From contig NZ_JADNYM010000008.1 in NCBI RefSeq assembly GCF_015708085.1, positions 1 through 64,000 of the forward strand: a stretch of 64,000 nucleotides of DNA, in the 5' to 3' direction. This stretch comes from Arthrobacter terrae (GTDB lineage: Bacteria > Actinomycetota > Actinomycetes > Actinomycetales > Micrococcaceae). The stretch's first letter is position 1. The number at the start of each line of letters is the position of its first letter. The translations under genes and the position numbers were made by a program. This document shows, piece after piece, positions 53,481 to 63,556 of the stretch. Under the pieces are notes generated by a model, which was given only the letters and a program-made list of their open reading frames with translations, did not search any database and was not told where the DNA came from.

Positions 53481-54232
53481 GGCGTACGTCTGCGCAGGGT
53501 GGGGGACGCCAGCAGCAGCACCGCGAGAACAAAGCCGACCATCACCAGCAAATCTGCGGTCATGGTCGCGGTGGATGTTGCGTGTGCGGCGATTTCCTGC
53601 AGGGCGTCTACCGAATAGCTCAAAGGGAGCACATTCGAGATTAGCTCCAGGATGGGATTCATCTGATCCCGAGGGACAAAGAGACCGCAGAGCAGAATCT
53701 GCGGGATCACTACCACCGGCATGAATTGCACTGCTTGGAATTCGGTCCGCGCAAAGGCGGAGCACAGCAGTCCCAGTGCTACCCCCAGCACTGAGTTCAG
53801 TACCGCCACGACGACCACCCAGCCGGGATTACCCCTGATATCCATTCCGAAGACCCAATAGGCGACGGCTGTGGCGAACAGAGACTGCAGGGCTGCCATG
53901 ATGGAAAAAGCCAATGCGTAACCGAATAACAGGTCTGCCTTATGAATGGGCGTCGTCAGCAGCCGCTCCAAAGTTCCTGACGTCCGCTCGCGCAGCATAG
54001 TGATGGAGGTGACCAGGAACATCACTACGAAGGGGAAGATAGCCAGCATCATCAGGCCCACCCGGTCGAAGGTGCGCGGCACGCCCGGTGGCAGCGTTTC
54101 ATTTTCGAACAGGTAGTAGACAAAGGCCAACAGCACGGCCGGAACCACCAGGATCAGGGCTATGCTGCGGGGGTCAGCGCGCAGCTGCCGGAGGACGCGG
54201 GCAGCGGTTGCGCCCAGCATCGATGGATTCAT
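53477..54232 (-). CDS. ABC-2 type export permease
   Basis: A 251-residue protein with six membrane helices. RTFDRVGLMMLAIFPFVVMF, TMLRERTSGTLERLLTTPIH and LIPRDQMNPILELISNVLPL-like region FVPRDQMNPILELISNVLPL are typical of ABC-2 permeases. The family exports drugs, lipids or polysaccharides. ATG 54232 overlaps the ATPase stop by four bases and its own stop overlaps the tetR start, so the three proteins are made together. Substrate unknown. Confidence 0.92.
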   Translation of the reverse strand: MNPSMLGATAARVLRQLRADPRSIALILVVPAVLLAFVYYLFENETLPPGVPRTFDRVGLMMLAIFPFVVMFLVTSITMLRERTSGTLERLLTTPIHKADLLFGYALAFSIMAALQSLFATAVAYWVFGMDIRGNPGWVVVVAVLNSVLGVALGLLCSAFARTEFQAVQFMPVVVIPQILLCGLFVPRDQMNPILELISNVLPLSYSVDALQEIAAHATSTATMTADLLVMVGFVLAVLLLASPTLRRRTP

Positions 54233-54972
54233 GCCGCACCACGCCGGCCGGCAATGTCCGCCTGGATCATGTGCAGGAAGGCAAGTTCAAGGTCCTCTGT
54301 TGCCCCGCGGACGCGGAGCTCGTCGGGGGTGAGCCGGGCCAGTAATCGGCCCGCACGCAAGAGAAGCAGGGTGTCGCAGTGGCTGGCTTCTTCCATGACG
54401 TGGCTGGAGATGATCAACGTCGTGCCGCCGGCGGCGAGCCGGGCGAAGCGCTCCCAGAGTTCCGCCCGCAGCACCGGGTCCAGCCCGACCGTTGGCTCAT
54501 CCAGGACCAACAGGCGAGGCTCCGAGACGAGGGCGCAGGCCAGCGAAACGCGGCTGAACTGACCGCCGGACAGGTCCGCCGTCCGGCGTTTTGCCAGCGT
54601 GCCCAGTCCGACGGCGTCGATCGCCTCCCTGGCCTGCGCCCGGTTTCGCCCGTGCATGGCACCGAAGTAGCGGACATTGTCCTCAACGCTCAGATCCCGG
54701 TAGACACTTGGTGCCTGGGTAACATAACCGACCTCGTGGCGCAGTTCCGGGCTGCCCGCAGCCTTATTGAGCACTTGGACGGAACCCGATGTGACGCGTT
54801 GGACCCCAACGATCGCACGCATCAGAGTGGTCTTGCCGCTTCCCGAAGGTCCCAGCAGGCCGGTGATGCGCCCGGTAGGAATGCTGAAGTCCACGTCGTT
54901 CAGGACCATGGTTTTGCCTCGAAGCACATGCAGTGCGCGGACTTCGACGCTGGGCACGGTGTGGCGGCCCAT
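54229..54972 (-). CDS. ABC exporter ATP-binding protein
   Basis: A protein of 247 residues. Walker A is [19 protein letters not shown], the signature is [17 protein letters not shown], and Walker B is [13 protein letters not shown]. The switch His lies in [12 protein letters not shown]. It energises the permease encoded next. The ATG at 54972 has AGGAGG close upstream. The transcript starts in the 250-base gap shared with proS, where a 20-bp perfect operator is found. Confidence 0.95.
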   Translation of the reverse strand: MGRHTVPSVEVRALHVLRGKTMVLNDVDFSIPTGRITGLLGPSGSGKTTLMRAIVGVQRVTSGSVQVLNKAAGSPELRHEVGYVTQAPSVYRDLSVEDNVRYFGAMHGRNRAQAREAIDAVGLGTLAKRRTADLSGGQFSRVSLACALVSEPRLLVLDEPTVGLDPVLRAELWERFARLAAGGTTLIISSHVMEEASHCDTLLLLRAGRLLARLTPDELRVRGATEDLELAFLHMIQADIAGRRGAA

Positions 54973-54998
54973 ACGATCCTCCTGGGGAACTGCGGATT

Positions 54999-55018
54999 AA
55001 TTCATCAACTGATGAATT
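54999..55018. promoter_or_regulatory. Operator AATTCATCA-AC-TGATGAATT for the ABC-TetR operon
   Basis: A perfect palindrome with 9-bp arms and a 2-bp centre (AATTCATCAACTGATGAATT), 27 bases upstream of the ATPase start. Its A/T richness stands out in this GC-rich DNA. The operon ends with a TetR gene, so this is very likely the autoregulatory site. proS is divergent 200 bases away. Confidence 0.75.
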
Positions 55019-55221
55019 CCAAGGTAGGCCCGGGGGATACCCATGTCCAGAGGCAGGCTTCAGGCGTTCTGCCTTTGGAAGGTACGTTCAGCACCGGCAT
55101 CAGCATGTGGTGTGCGGTGGAAACCGGTAGATTGGAAGTCGCCCGATTTGTCGCGAATTGCCCGGTAGCTGCCGGGAACCACGGGTGCGTTCAACCAACA
55201 TCTCAAGAAACGGAATTCCGC

Positions 55222-57021
55222 GTGGTCCTTCGACTTTCCAGCCTCTTCCTTCGCACCCTGCGCGAAGACCCCGCCGAAGCCGAGGTGGCCAGCCACAAGC
55301 TGCTGCTGCGTGCCGGCTACATCCGCCGCGCTGCCCCCGGCATCTACACGTGGCTGCCACTGGGACTGCGCGTACTGCGCAAGGTGGAGGAAATCATCCG
55401 GGAGGAAATGGCATCCATCGGTGCGCAGGAGGTGCATTTCCCGGCGTTGCTGCCCAAGGAACCCTATGAAGTCACCAACAGGTGGACCGAATATGGTGAC
55501 GGCATTTTCCGTTTGAAGGACCGCAAGGGAGCGGATTACCTGCTGGCGCCCACACATGAGGAAATGTTCACCCTGCTGGTCAAGGATCTGTACAGCTCCT
55601 ACAAGGATCTGCCGCTGAGCATTTACCAGATCCAGAACAAGTACCGCGATGAGGCGCGTCCGCGGGCGGGCCTGCTGCGCGGACGGGAGTTCATCATGAA
55701 GGATTCCTATTCCTTCGACATTGACGACGACGGCCTGGAAGCCAGCTATCAGGCGCACCGGGGTGCCTACTTGCGGATCTTCGAACGCCTCGGCCTGAAT
55801 ATTATCCCCGTTGCTGCTACAGCCGGTGCCATGGGTGGGTCCAAAAGTGAAGAGTTTCTGCACCCAACAGCGATCGGGGAGGACACATTCGTGCGCTCCG
55901 CGGGCGGTTACGCGGCAAATGTTGAAGCCGTCTCGACGGTACCGCCTGCGGAGATTGATTTCAGTACGGCGCCCGCGGCACGGGTTCTGGATACGCCTGC
56001 GACCCCCACAATCGCGACCCTGGTGGACGCAGCCAATACGATTGCCCCCCGCAGCGCTGGCCCGTGGACTGCCGCCGACACGCTGAAAAATGTCGTGCTC
56101 GCAGTGGACCTGCCCACCGGTGAACGGCAGATCGTCGTCGTCGGCCTTCCCGGGGACCGGGCGGTGGACCTCAAACGCATTGAAGCCAACATTGGCACTT
56201 ACCTGCCGACGGCGGGCGAAATCGGTGTCGAGGCCGCCAACGCGGAAGATCTCGAGAAACATGCGCTGCTGGTCAAGGGGTATATCGGGCCGGGCCTGAG
56301 CCTGGATGCTGCGGTGCTGGGTTCCGAAGGAAGCAGTAAACTGCTCTACCTGGTGGATCCACGGGTGGTCTCGGGGAGTTCCTGGATCACCGGGGCTAAT
56401 GAGAGCGGGAAACATGTTTTCGGGCTGGTCGCCGGCCGTGACTTCGGCTGGGACGGCACCATCGAAGCTGTGGAGGTCCGTGCCGGGGACGAAGCTCCGG
56501 ATGGTTCCGGCCCCTTAGAAGCCGCACGGGGCATTGAGATGGGGCACATTTTCCAGCTCGGCCGCAAGTATGCGCAGGCGCTGGATTTGAGGGTATTGGA
56601 TCGTAACGGCAAGCTGGCGGTGGTGACCATGGGGTCCTACGGGGTCGGCGTGACCCGCGCCGTTGCCGCGCTGGCGGAGTCGAACCACGATGACAAGGGC
56701 CTTATCTGGCCGCGTTCGGTCGCCCCCGCGGATGTCCATATTGTCGCCGTCGGACGGGGCGAGGAGATTTTCGCTGCTGCGCAGAAGCTGGCCGATGACT
56801 TCGAAGCGGCAGGCCTGGAGGTCATTTACGATGACCGTCCGAAGGTCTCGCCCGGTGTGAAGTTCTCCGATGCCGAGCTGATCGGAGTCCCCACTATTCT
56901 GGCCGTTGGCCGTGGCCTGGTGGACGGTGCAGTCGAAATCAAAGACCGCGCGACGGGTGAAGCCGAGAATATTGCGGTCTCGGATGCAGTGCAGTACGTG
57001 CTCAGCACCGCCGGCCGGTGA
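55222..57021 (+). CDS. proS: Prolyl-tRNA synthetase (bacterial type)
   Basis: A 599-residue class II synthetase. Motif 1 region is [20 protein letters not shown]; motif 2 is [20 protein letters not shown]; motif 3 is [16 protein letters not shown]. Between motifs 2 and 3 lies the editing (INS) domain, from about 210 to 390, which removes mischarged alanine. The C-terminal anticodon-binding domain ends VLSTAGR. GTG 55222 matches the family start ([20 protein letters not shown]); the frame is open for another 280 codons upstream, antisense to the ABC ATPase, but that part is not protein-like. The stop overlaps the next start (GTGA). Confidence 0.96.
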   Translation: MVLRLSSLFLRTLREDPAEAEVASHKLLLRAGYIRRAAPGIYTWLPLGLRVLRKVEEIIREEMASIGAQEVHFPALLPKEPYEVTNRWTEYGDGIFRLKDRKGADYLLAPTHEEMFTLLVKDLYSSYKDLPLSIYQIQNKYRDEARPRAGLLRGREFIMKDSYSFDIDDDGLEASYQAHRGAYLRIFERLGLNIIPVAATAGAMGGSKSEEFLHPTAIGEDTFVRSAGGYAANVEAVSTVPPAEIDFSTAPAARVLDTPATPTIATLVDAANTIAPRSAGPWTAADTLKNVVLAVDLPTGERQIVVVGLPGDRAVDLKRIEANIGTYLPTAGEIGVEAANAEDLEKHALLVKGYIGPGLSLDAAVLGSEGSSKLLYLVDPRVVSGSSWITGANESGKHVFGLVAGRDFGWDGTIEAVEVRAGDEAPDGSGPLEAARGIEMGHIFQLGRKYAQALDLRVLDRNGKLAVVTMGSYGVGVTRAVAALAESNHDDKGLIWPRSVAPADVHIVAVGRGEEIFAAAQKLADDFEAAGLEVIYDDRPKVSPGVKFSDAELIGVPTILAVGRGLVDGAVEIKDRATGEAENIAVSDAVQYVLSTAGR

Positions 57022-57818
57022 TTTCCGGCTTCGAAAACCTGCAGCTGGCCACGATCATTCTGGTGATCGTGGCCGGCTTCGCAGCCGGCTGGGTTGATGC
57101 AGTCGTCGGTGGCGGGGGTCTGATCCAGCTTCCCGTCATGCTGATGATTCCCGGCATTACTCCCGTGCAGGCGCTGGCGACCAACAAAATGGGCTCTATT
57201 TTTGGCACGACCACCAGCGCCGTGACGTATTACCGGCGGGTGGGACCGGACCTCAAGACGGCCATCCCAATGGCGGTGGTAGCCCTCGGCGGGAGCTTTG
57301 GTGGAGCGGTACTGGCCGCCCATCTGCCGCAGTCCGTGTTTAAACCGATCATCGTCGCCGCTCTCATTGCGGTGGCGGTCTTCACCGCACTGAAGCCAAA
57401 TGTCGGCGAACTGACAGCGCTGCGGCACACGGGCCACCGGCACTACGTTTTGGCCTGCATCATCGGCGCGGTAATCGGTTTCTACGATGGACTGATCGGA
57501 CCGGGAACCGGTTCTTTCCTGATCATTGCCTTGGTGACCCTGATGGGCTACGCATTCCTGGAGGCCAGTGCCAAGGCCAAGATCGTCAATATGGCAACGA
57601 ACGTCGGTGCACTGCTGTTTTTCCTCCCGCATGGTTCGCTGCTGTGGGGGGTGGGCCTGCTGCTCGGCGGGGCGAATATGGCCGGCGGGTATCTTGGCGC
57701 CCGTACCGCCGTCCGGCAGGGCAGCGGCTTCATCCGGATAGTGTTCCTGCTGGTGGTCGGCGTCCTGATCGTCAAACTTGGCTTCGACGTCTGGAATGAG
57801 AACTTCGCGCACCGTTAG
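57018..57818 (+). CDS. TauE/SafE-family membrane transporter
   Basis: A 266-residue protein with about eight membrane helices in two repeats: [20 protein letters not shown] then [20 protein letters not shown], and [20 protein letters not shown]. The glycine-rich loops are the TauE/SafE signature. Members export sulfite, sulfoacetate or related organic acids; the substrate here is unknown. GTG at 57018 overlaps the proS stop by four bases. Confidence 0.92.
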   Translation: MISGFENLQLATIILVIVAGFAAGWVDAVVGGGGLIQLPVMLMIPGITPVQALATNKMGSIFGTTTSAVTYYRRVGPDLKTAIPMAVVALGGSFGGAVLAAHLPQSVFKPIIVAALIAVAVFTALKPNVGELTALRHTGHRHYVLACIIGAVIGFYDGLIGPGTGSFLIIALVTLMGYAFLEASAKAKIVNMATNVGALLFFLPHGSLLWGVGLLLGGANMAGGYLGARTAVRQGSGFIRIVFLLVVGVLIVKLGFDVWNENFAHR

Positions 57819-57854
57819 CGACCCGCCGGGGTTTTGAGCTACGGTGTTCTGCAG

Positions 57855-58874
57855 TCACAAGGTCTTAAGCTCGTGGGCCGCCGGCAGCCAGGACAGTGTC
57901 CTCCCGGCCAGGGTGCTGGCCACCCAGAGTGACCTTTGAGCGTCGCCCGACGCCGCACTACCGGAGCTGATGCTGCCAGGCTGCGCCCTGTCGGCTAAAT
58001 AGCAGAGCGCATTGTCCACCTCACGCGCAATAGTCCACTGCCGGGCAATCTCGTAGTCCAGCCCGGCAGCAGCACAAAGATCCGCGCAGCGTTGGCGCAA
58101 CGCTGCCTGTGGATCCGCCCTGGAAAGCTCCGGAATCCGGTTCCACAGGCAGGGAGCTACCGCAAACTCCGCCTCGCCTACCGTCGGTTGCGGGTCGATT
58201 GCTGCGTAGCCCGCATTCGCGGGCCGGCCGAGGATATTCATAAAATGCAGATCGGAATGCACCAGGACATCCCGGGATGACCGTCGGCCCACCGCCCCGC
58301 GGGTCTGGCATACCTCCAGCGCCGCTTCCAGGAGCCAGCGGTCAAAGGGCCGTCCCAGCTCATCCCAATCGGCCGGCAAATCGTCACTCCAGCGCTCGGC
58401 AGTGTCCGCGATGTGGGAAAGCCCGGACCAGCCCGGCTCGAGCTTAGGGACTATCGACAATAGCCGCACTATGCCGCCCCAGATCTCAACAGCCGAATTC
58501 AGATCGCACACCTGCAGGGAGCGAAAGGCGTCCAGCCGTTCCAGCACCATCGCGCAATCACCGGCATTGTGATGAAGCAGGCGTACTGCCCCATGTCCGG
58601 CCCACCATTGCAAAGCCAACGGCTCCAAGCGGGTCTCGGCCGAGGGGTAGGCGACCTTCAGGACTGCCGGTGTACCGTCGTCGGCCTTCACCGGAAGCAC
58701 GATGCCGGTCCTGCCGTTCCACGGTTCCAGGCCCGACGGCAGATCCACTGTGAGATTCCAACGCTGCAGGGACGCATCCAGCAGCCCGGGCAGGCTCGCC
58801 AGCCACGTGCGCCGGACGCTGCTGGTGGCGTAACGTCTTCGCAGATCGGCGGGAATCGGTATGACGGCGGTCAC
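57855..58874 (-). CDS. APH(6)-like aminoglycoside/hydroxyurea phosphotransferase family protein
   Basis: A protein of 339 residues with a kinase-like fold. The catalytic loop is VLVHSDLHFMNILGRP, with Ser where Gly is usual in HGDxHxxN. The metal-binding Asp is in AAIDPQPTVGEAEFAVAPCL. GIVLPVKADDGTPAVLKVAY holds the ATP-binding Lys. This is the pattern of APH(6) streptomycin kinases and their chromosomal relatives, so resistance is possible but not proven. It is somewhat longer than clinical APH(6) enzymes. GTG 58874 begins the recognisable domain; upstream frame is not protein-like. Confidence 0.85.
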   Translation of the reverse strand: MTAVIPIPADLRRRYATSSVRRTWLASLPGLLDASLQRWNLTVDLPSGLEPWNGRTGIVLPVKADDGTPAVLKVAYPSAETRLEPLALQWWAGHGAVRLLHHNAGDCAMVLERLDAFRSLQVCDLNSAVEIWGGIVRLLSIVPKLEPGWSGLSHIADTAERWSDDLPADWDELGRPFDRWLLEAALEVCQTRGAVGRRSSRDVLVHSDLHFMNILGRPANAGYAAIDPQPTVGEAEFAVAPCLWNRIPELSRADPQAALRQRCADLCAAAGLDYEIARQWTIAREVDNALCYLADRAQPGSISSGSAASGDAQRSLWVASTLAGRTLSWLPAAHELKTL

Positions 58875-58914
58875 AGTCCATAGCCTACTGCGCAAATGGT
58901 CCGCCGGTGGCGGA

Positions 58915-59649
58915 TCAGCCGCCGACCAGGCCGCTGGCGCCGAGCAGATTGCCGATGGCATAGGTGGCCGCCAGTGCCAGGGCCCCACCAATGACCACCC
59001 GCCACGCGGCACGCGTTCGCGAGCCACCGCCGATCCGCGCCCCGAGCCAACCGGTGGCGCCGAGGGCGATCAGTACGGCGAGGAAGGTAACGGGCACGCG
59101 CCAGCCTTCCGGTGGCAGCAGAATCGCCGCCAGCGGCAGGATCGCACCGAGGGTGAACGCGACCGCCGACGCTATTGCGGCGTGCCACGGACTGACGACG
59201 TCGTCCTCGTTAATGTTGAGCTCGATGGCTAGATGCGCGGCCAGGGCGTCCCCGGCCGTGAGTTCCTCCGCGACCAGCGCAGCGGTTGCCGGGCTGAGGC
59301 CCTTGGCCTGGTACATCGACGCCAACTCGGCAAGTTCTTCGTCGGGCTGTTCGGCGAGCTCGCGGCGCTCCTTGGCGATCAAATCCCGCTGGCTGTCGCT
59401 CTGGCTGCTGACCGAGACATATTCGCCCAGTGCCATGGAGATGGCTCCGCCGACCAGTCCTGCCATCCCCGCGGTCAGAATCGGTCCCGTGCTGGTGGTC
59501 GCGCCGGCAACCCCGACGACGATGGCAGCTACGGAAACTATGCCGTCGTTGGCGCCGAGCACGCCGGCCCTAAGCCAATTGAGCCGCTGCGCGGTGTCCT
59601 GCTGGTGCGGCTCATTGTCATGCGTGGAGAGTCCCTGCGCTTCGCTCAT
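58915..59649 (-). CDS. VIT1/CCC1-family iron/manganese transporter
   Basis: A protein of 244 residues. LRAGVLGANDGIVSVAAIVV and GLVGGAISMALGEYVSVSSQ are the first two helices with the conserved Asp, Gly and Glu residues. A cytoplasmic metal-binding helical hairpin follows (ERRELAEQPDEELAELASMY). Three more helices complete it. The family moves Fe2+ or Mn2+ across membranes, in bacteria probably outward. It lies 40 bases upstream of the APH-like gene and may be co-transcribed with it. Confidence 0.93.
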   Translation of the reverse strand: MSEAQGLSTHDNEPHQQDTAQRLNWLRAGVLGANDGIVSVAAIVVGVAGATTSTGPILTAGMAGLVGGAISMALGEYVSVSSQSDSQRDLIAKERRELAEQPDEELAELASMYQAKGLSPATAALVAEELTAGDALAAHLAIELNINEDDVVSPWHAAIASAVAFTLGAILPLAAILLPPEGWRVPVTFLAVLIALGATGWLGARIGGGSRTRAAWRVVIGGALALAATYAIGNLLGASGLVGG

Positions 59650-59715
59650 GGGTTAAGCCAACCACTCGTCATTGGGCACCGCCAGCAAGGGAAGGATGCC
59701 CTAGTTTAGCCAACC

Positions 59716-61140
59716 CTATTTTTGCATCCGGCTGGGCGCCGCCGGCGGGGCGTCCGGTAGGTCGATTCCCGGCAAGGGCACTTCGGGCGGCCCCCAGCTC
59801 CAGCGGTGCCGGGCGTTCTGAACCAACGCCATAATGGCCGTCGTGCGCACGACAGGGGTTGAGCCGCCGCCGGCGGGATCGCTGAGCGCCAGCAGTTGTG
59901 CATAGACGGTGGCAAGCTGGTCCTCCAAGGCTGCCAGCGCAGCGGCAGGAGCTGCGGTGAATCCCGGTGCCAACTCGTAGCCGGGTTGGAGTACCGGTTG
60001 TGGAAGGCACCGTGTGGAGAGCAAATCCTGCAGCGACGAAAGAGTCGATTCATGATCCGACAGAAGGTGCACGGCTAAACGCGAGGTCGGGTCTGTCAGG
60101 CGCGTCGCTGCTACCTGATATGCATAGATGGCCTTGTGTTCGGCTTCCACCGCGGTCAGCAGGGCCTGGTCTTCGTTGACCCCCGCAGGCGCTGCTTGCT
60201 GCGTGGCGCAGGGTGCGGGTGTGGATGCGGGCGCCGGGACCGCCGTGGCGAAGATGCCGGGAGTTTCGGGCGTGCCACTTGCCCCGCCGGGTCCTTGCCC
60301 GCCGGGTCCTGCCCCGCCGGGTTCTGCCAAATTAAGTGTGCTCGAAGCATCCAGATAGGGGGACTGCGGAACCGGGAGCCCCAGATCGCCGGCGAGTGAG
60401 CGGGCCTGCATGAGGGCAGCTGTACCTCCCGACGCCAGTACTCGCGCCATGCCGCCAGGTGCCGTACGGGCCGCTGTGAGAGAGGCAGTGCTGGCGTCCA
60501 CCAGCCCTTGGATCAGTTCCGGGATGCCCGCCGGCGCGGCCTGGGTTTCATTCGTCTGCTCCGCCGTTGACGCCGCCGCAGTGGCGGAACCCGGGGTTTC
60601 GTCGCTGCGGAGCGACAGCGCGGCCGCGTACGCATCCAGCATGGTCCTGGCGTTGCGGAGCTTTAGGACGACGGCGGGCACGCTTGCCGTCGCCTGCAGC
60701 GCAGCGGCGGAACCGGCCAGGGTCGTGACACGATTTAGCGCGTCTGCTCTCGCCAGCCCGCTGGCCGACGGCCCGCCCGCCTCGCCTGGTTTAACACTGA
60801 CAACGACGGTCCCCATCCCAAGGACGATGGCGCCCGTGAGCAGCAGCAGGAGCAGCCGCCGCACAATACGTCCCGCTCTGTGCAGGTTTGTGCCCGTCGC
60901 CTGAATCCTGGACGGGGGCGTGACTTTCGTCTCCACCGGAGCACTTAGCTGGTCATCAGCTCCCGCGCGCCGCAGCCCGGTACGTCGGGTGCGGCGTGGA
61001 GTCGAGGAGGATGTGGCTGCCCGCTGGCGGGCGTCATCGTCGGCGGCCCAGTCGGCGGGGGAGCGGGAGTCGGTCACAACACTTGATGATGTCACGACGG
61101 GCGGCTCCGCACCCACAGCAGCACCCACAGCCGCATGCAC
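59716..61140 (-). CDS. DUF4439 (ferritin-like) protein with long N-terminal region
   Basis: A protein of 474 residues if started at ATG 61140. A polar Arg/Ser-rich N-terminus (1-88) precedes one membrane helix (LLLLLLTGAIVLGMGTVVVS). An Ala-rich extracytoplasmic part follows, then a Gly/Pro repeat linker. A C-terminal helical domain of about 140 residues has LTAVEAEHKAIYAYQVAATR and HLLSDHESTLSSLQDLL, with Glu/His spacing as in ferritin-like folds (DUF4439). It is divergent from rimP. Function unknown; the start is uncertain because several later Met/Val codons are in frame. Confidence 0.75.
   Translation of the reverse strand: MHAAVGAAVGAEPPVVTSSSVVTDSRSPADWAADDDARQRAATSSSTPRRTRRTGLRRAGADDQLSAPVETKVTPPSRIQATGTNLHRAGRIVRRLLLLLLTGAIVLGMGTVVVSVKPGEAGGPSASGLARADALNRVTTLAGSAAALQATASVPAVVLKLRNARTMLDAYAAALSLRSDETPGSATAAASTAEQTNETQAAPAGIPELIQGLVDASTASLTAARTAPGGMARVLASGGTAALMQARSLAGDLGLPVPQSPYLDASSTLNLAEPGGAGPGGQGPGGASGTPETPGIFATAVPAPASTPAPCATQQAAPAGVNEDQALLTAVEAEHKAIYAYQVAATRLTDPTSRLAVHLLSDHESTLSSLQDLLSTRCLPQPVLQPGYELAPGFTAAPAAALAALEDQLATVYAQLLALSDPAGGGSTPVVRTTAIMALVQNARHRWSWGPPEVPLPGIDLPDAPPAAPSRMQK
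60280..60324. repeat. Tandem repeat, 15 bp x 3, in the DUF4439 gene
   Basis: Units TGCCCCGCCGGGTCC, TTGCCCGCCGGGTCC and TGCCCCGCCGGGTTC start at 60280, 60295 and 60310. On the minus strand they encode a short Gly/Pro/Ala-rich linker ahead of the ferritin-like domain. Confidence 0.8.
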
Positions 61141-61269
61141 AGCCGCGTCGCAGCCGCCGGTGTTTAGCCAACTACGCGTGCTGTTGAGGAAGGTCCCGGT
61201 TCACCGGATCGGCCGGGAATTCGGTAGGCTATTGGCTACAACATCATCTAACCGGGAGGCGGCAAACTC

Positions 61270-61929
61270 ATGACCCAGCCGAATCGGCCCAACGCTCACG
61301 GTGCGTCCGACAATCTGCATTCGGACAGCCCCTCGGATGGTGGAAACCTTGCCGGCACCGCGGAAGCACGGCGGCTCTTTGACCTGCTTAACCCCACGGT
61401 CGCCAACCATGGGCTCTTCCTTGAGGACGTGAACGTCCATCTTGCCGGGGCGCACCGGACGGTTAGCGTCGTCGTCGACCTTGAACAGAATCTTCGCGGC
61501 GGAGTCGGCATGGACGTGATCGCGGCAATTTCCCGTGAGCTCTCCGACGTCCTGGATGCGGATCCGCAGGATGACGGCCGCCCCTTCGACCTGGAAGTGT
61601 CTTCCCCCGGTGTGGGCCGGCCACTGACCGAGCGTCGTCACTGGTACCGCGCCCGCGGCCGAATGGTGAAGGTCAATGTGGTTGCGGGCGAGAACGTGAC
61701 CGGAAGACTGCTGGAGGTCGACGACGACGGTGTAACTGTCCGTCCGGAGCTGACCGTCAAAAAAGGAATGAAGCCCAAACAGGGCAATCCGCAACAGATA
61801 GCTTTTGATAAAATCCGCCGGGGCACGGTCGAAGTTGAGTTCAGCCATCTGGACGAGGCCGGTCCCGAAGCGGGGCTGCATGAAGATTTTGGTCCGACCG
61901 CAGGTGCGGTCGATGGAGAGGAAAGCTGA
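61270..61929 (+). CDS. rimP: Ribosome maturation factor RimP
   Basis: A protein of 219 residues. The N-terminal alpha/beta domain begins near [20 protein letters not shown] and has VSVVVDLEQ. It continues with [20 protein letters not shown], the family signature. The C-terminal SH3-like domain follows ([15 protein letters not shown]). It helps 30S assembly. GGGAGG lies about 8 bases before the ATG. Extra polar residues at both ends make it longer than E. coli RimP (about 150). nusA starts one base after its stop. Confidence 0.93.
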   Translation: MTQPNRPNAHGASDNLHSDSPSDGGNLAGTAEARRLFDLLNPTVANHGLFLEDVNVHLAGAHRTVSVVVDLEQNLRGGVGMDVIAAISRELSDVLDADPQDDGRPFDLEVSSPGVGRPLTERRHWYRARGRMVKVNVVAGENVTGRLLEVDDDGVTVRPELTVKKGMKPKQGNPQQIAFDKIRRGTVEVEFSHLDEAGPEAGLHEDFGPTAGAVDGEES

Positions 61930-61930
61930 C

Positions 61931-62911
61931 ATGGATATCGATATGAGCGCGCTGAGATTGTTGGAGCGTGAACGCGAGATCCCGCTGGATCTGCTGATTC
62001 CCACGATCGAACAGGCACTGCTGGTGGCCTACCACAAGTCCCCGGGAGCGATCACCGCGGCACGGGCAGAACTGGACCGCAAGAACGGGCACGTCACTAT
62101 TTGGGCCGCGGAGCTCGATGAAGAAGGAACCGCAGTCGGCGAATTTGATGACACTCCCGCCGGTTTTGGCCGGATCGCGGCAAGTACGGCACGGCAGATT
62201 ATTCTGCAGCGTCTGCGCGACGTTGAAGACGACAACGTGCTGGGTGAATTCCGCGGCAAGGAAGGCGAGCTGGTTTCCGGCCAGATCCAGCAGGGCCATA
62301 ATCCAAAGATGGTCCAGGTGAACCTGGGCTCGGTGGAGGCCCTACTGCCTCCCACGGAGCAGGTCCCGGGCGAGCAGTACAAGCACGGGAACCGCATCCG
62401 GGCCTTCGTCATTGACGTGCGCCGCGGGCTCAAGGGCCCCTCGATTACGCTGTCCCGGTCCCACCCGGGACTGGTGCGGAAATTGTTCGAGCTGGAAGTC
62501 CCGGAAATCGCCGACAGGTCGGTGGAGATCGTGGCGCTGGCGAGGGAGGCCGGGCACCGGACCAAGATCGCAGTGCTCGCCCATCAGCCCGGGATCAACG
62601 CCAAGGGCGCCTGCATTGGCGAAATGGGCTCCCGTGTGCGCGCTGTCATGAGCGAGCTCAACGATGAGAAGATCGACATCGTCGATTTCAGCGAGAATTC
62701 AGCGACCTTCATTGCGAATTCGCTCTCACCGTCCAAGGTTATTTCCGTCACGATCACCGACGCGGATACCCGCAGCGCCCGCGTCGTTGTTCCGGACTAC
62801 CAACTTTCGCTGGCGATCGGTAAGGAAGGGCAAAACGCGCGTTTGGCTGCCAAGCTCACCGGCTGGCGCATCGACATCGTTTCCGATGCGGCCGTTGACG
62901 CAACCCAATAG
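61931..62911 (+). CDS. nusA: Transcription termination/antitermination factor NusA
   Basis: A 326-residue protein, the short actinobacterial form without the C-terminal acidic repeats of E. coli NusA. The N-terminal RNA-polymerase-binding domain runs to about residue 105, followed by S1 ([20 protein letters not shown]), KH1 ([20 protein letters not shown]) and KH2 ([31 protein letters not shown]). It controls pausing, termination and rRNA antitermination. ATG 61931 is one base after the rimP stop. Confidence 0.96.
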   Translation: MDIDMSALRLLEREREIPLDLLIPTIEQALLVAYHKSPGAITAARAELDRKNGHVTIWAAELDEEGTAVGEFDDTPAGFGRIAASTARQIILQRLRDVEDDNVLGEFRGKEGELVSGQIQQGHNPKMVQVNLGSVEALLPPTEQVPGEQYKHGNRIRAFVIDVRRGLKGPSITLSRSHPGLVRKLFELEVPEIADRSVEIVALAREAGHRTKIAVLAHQPGINAKGACIGEMGSRVRAVMSELNDEKIDIVDFSENSATFIANSLSPSKVISVTITDADTRSARVVVPDYQLSLAIGKEGQNARLAAKLTGWRIDIVSDAAVDATQ

Positions 62912-63048
62912 CTGTCCCTTCCGGCTCCTTGGCCATCAGGGGGCGCCCCCAACAGCTTCGCTGCGCCGGTTTAGGATCACTACGCCCTAAGCGCTAGAAT
63001 GGCTGTGACCGGGTCAGCGACCGTCAACTCCCATTTGAGGCAATTGCA

Positions 63049-63369
63049 GTGTTTGAAGCTCCATTGGTGGGTCAAACACAGACTCTACCGTTGCGCACAT
63101 GTGTTGGTTGCCGTCGTCGTGATACCCAGTCGAAGTTACTGCGGATGGTGCGGGAAACATCTGCCGACGGCATTATCGCCGCGGTAGCTGACCCACACCG
63201 TCGTCGCTGGGGCAGGGGTGCCTGGTTGCACCCGAGCCCTCAGTGCCTTGCGCTGGCGCTCAAGCGACGTGCCATTGGCCGCGCCCTTCCGGGCGTCGTC
63301 GACTGTTCGTCGGTGCAGAACCGGATACGCGATGAGGGTTCCACCGAAATGCTGGTGGAACAGCAGTAA
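63049..63369 (+). CDS. rnpM: YlxR/RnpM-family RNase P-associated protein
   Basis: A protein of 106 residues. RTCVGCRRRDTQSKLLRMVR and GRGAWLHPSPQCLALALKRR are the two conserved blocks of DUF448/YlxR. The Bacillus protein was shown to bind and modulate RNase P and is now named RnpM. The gene sits between nusA and infB as in most Gram-positives. GTG 63049 is used. The C-terminal 25 residues are variable. Confidence 0.92.
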   Translation: MFEAPLVGQTQTLPLRTCVGCRRRDTQSKLLRMVRETSADGIIAAVADPHRRRWGRGAWLHPSPQCLALALKRRAIGRALPGVVDCSSVQNRIRDEGSTEMLVEQQ

Positions 63370-63423
63370 CTGCAGACCTAGAACTGTCCAACCTGAAAGC
63401 GGGTCAGAAAACTGATGGAAACC

Positions 63424-63465
63424 CGATGAGTACCCAGCGATGAGTGCCCAACGATGAGTGATTTT
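63424..63465. repeat. Tandem repeat, 14 bp x 3, upstream of infB
   Basis: CGATGAGTACCCAG, CGATGAGTGCCCAA and CGATGAGTGATTTT start at 63424, 63438 and 63452. They lie in the 187-base gap between rnpM and infB; the last copy runs into a T-rich stretch. Confidence 0.7.
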
Positions 63466-63556
63466 TTATGCTCTCACACCGCACATTCCAGCATGGAGTG
63501 TCGCATTAAGAATTAGAGGCTCGTACCTGTCCGGTGCGGGCCAAGACAGGAGAAAT

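Noticed and set aside
54379-55221. A long plus-strand frame extending proS upstream by 281 codons
   Set aside because: It is antisense to the ABC ATPase and not protein-like. The family start of ProS falls at GTG 55222.
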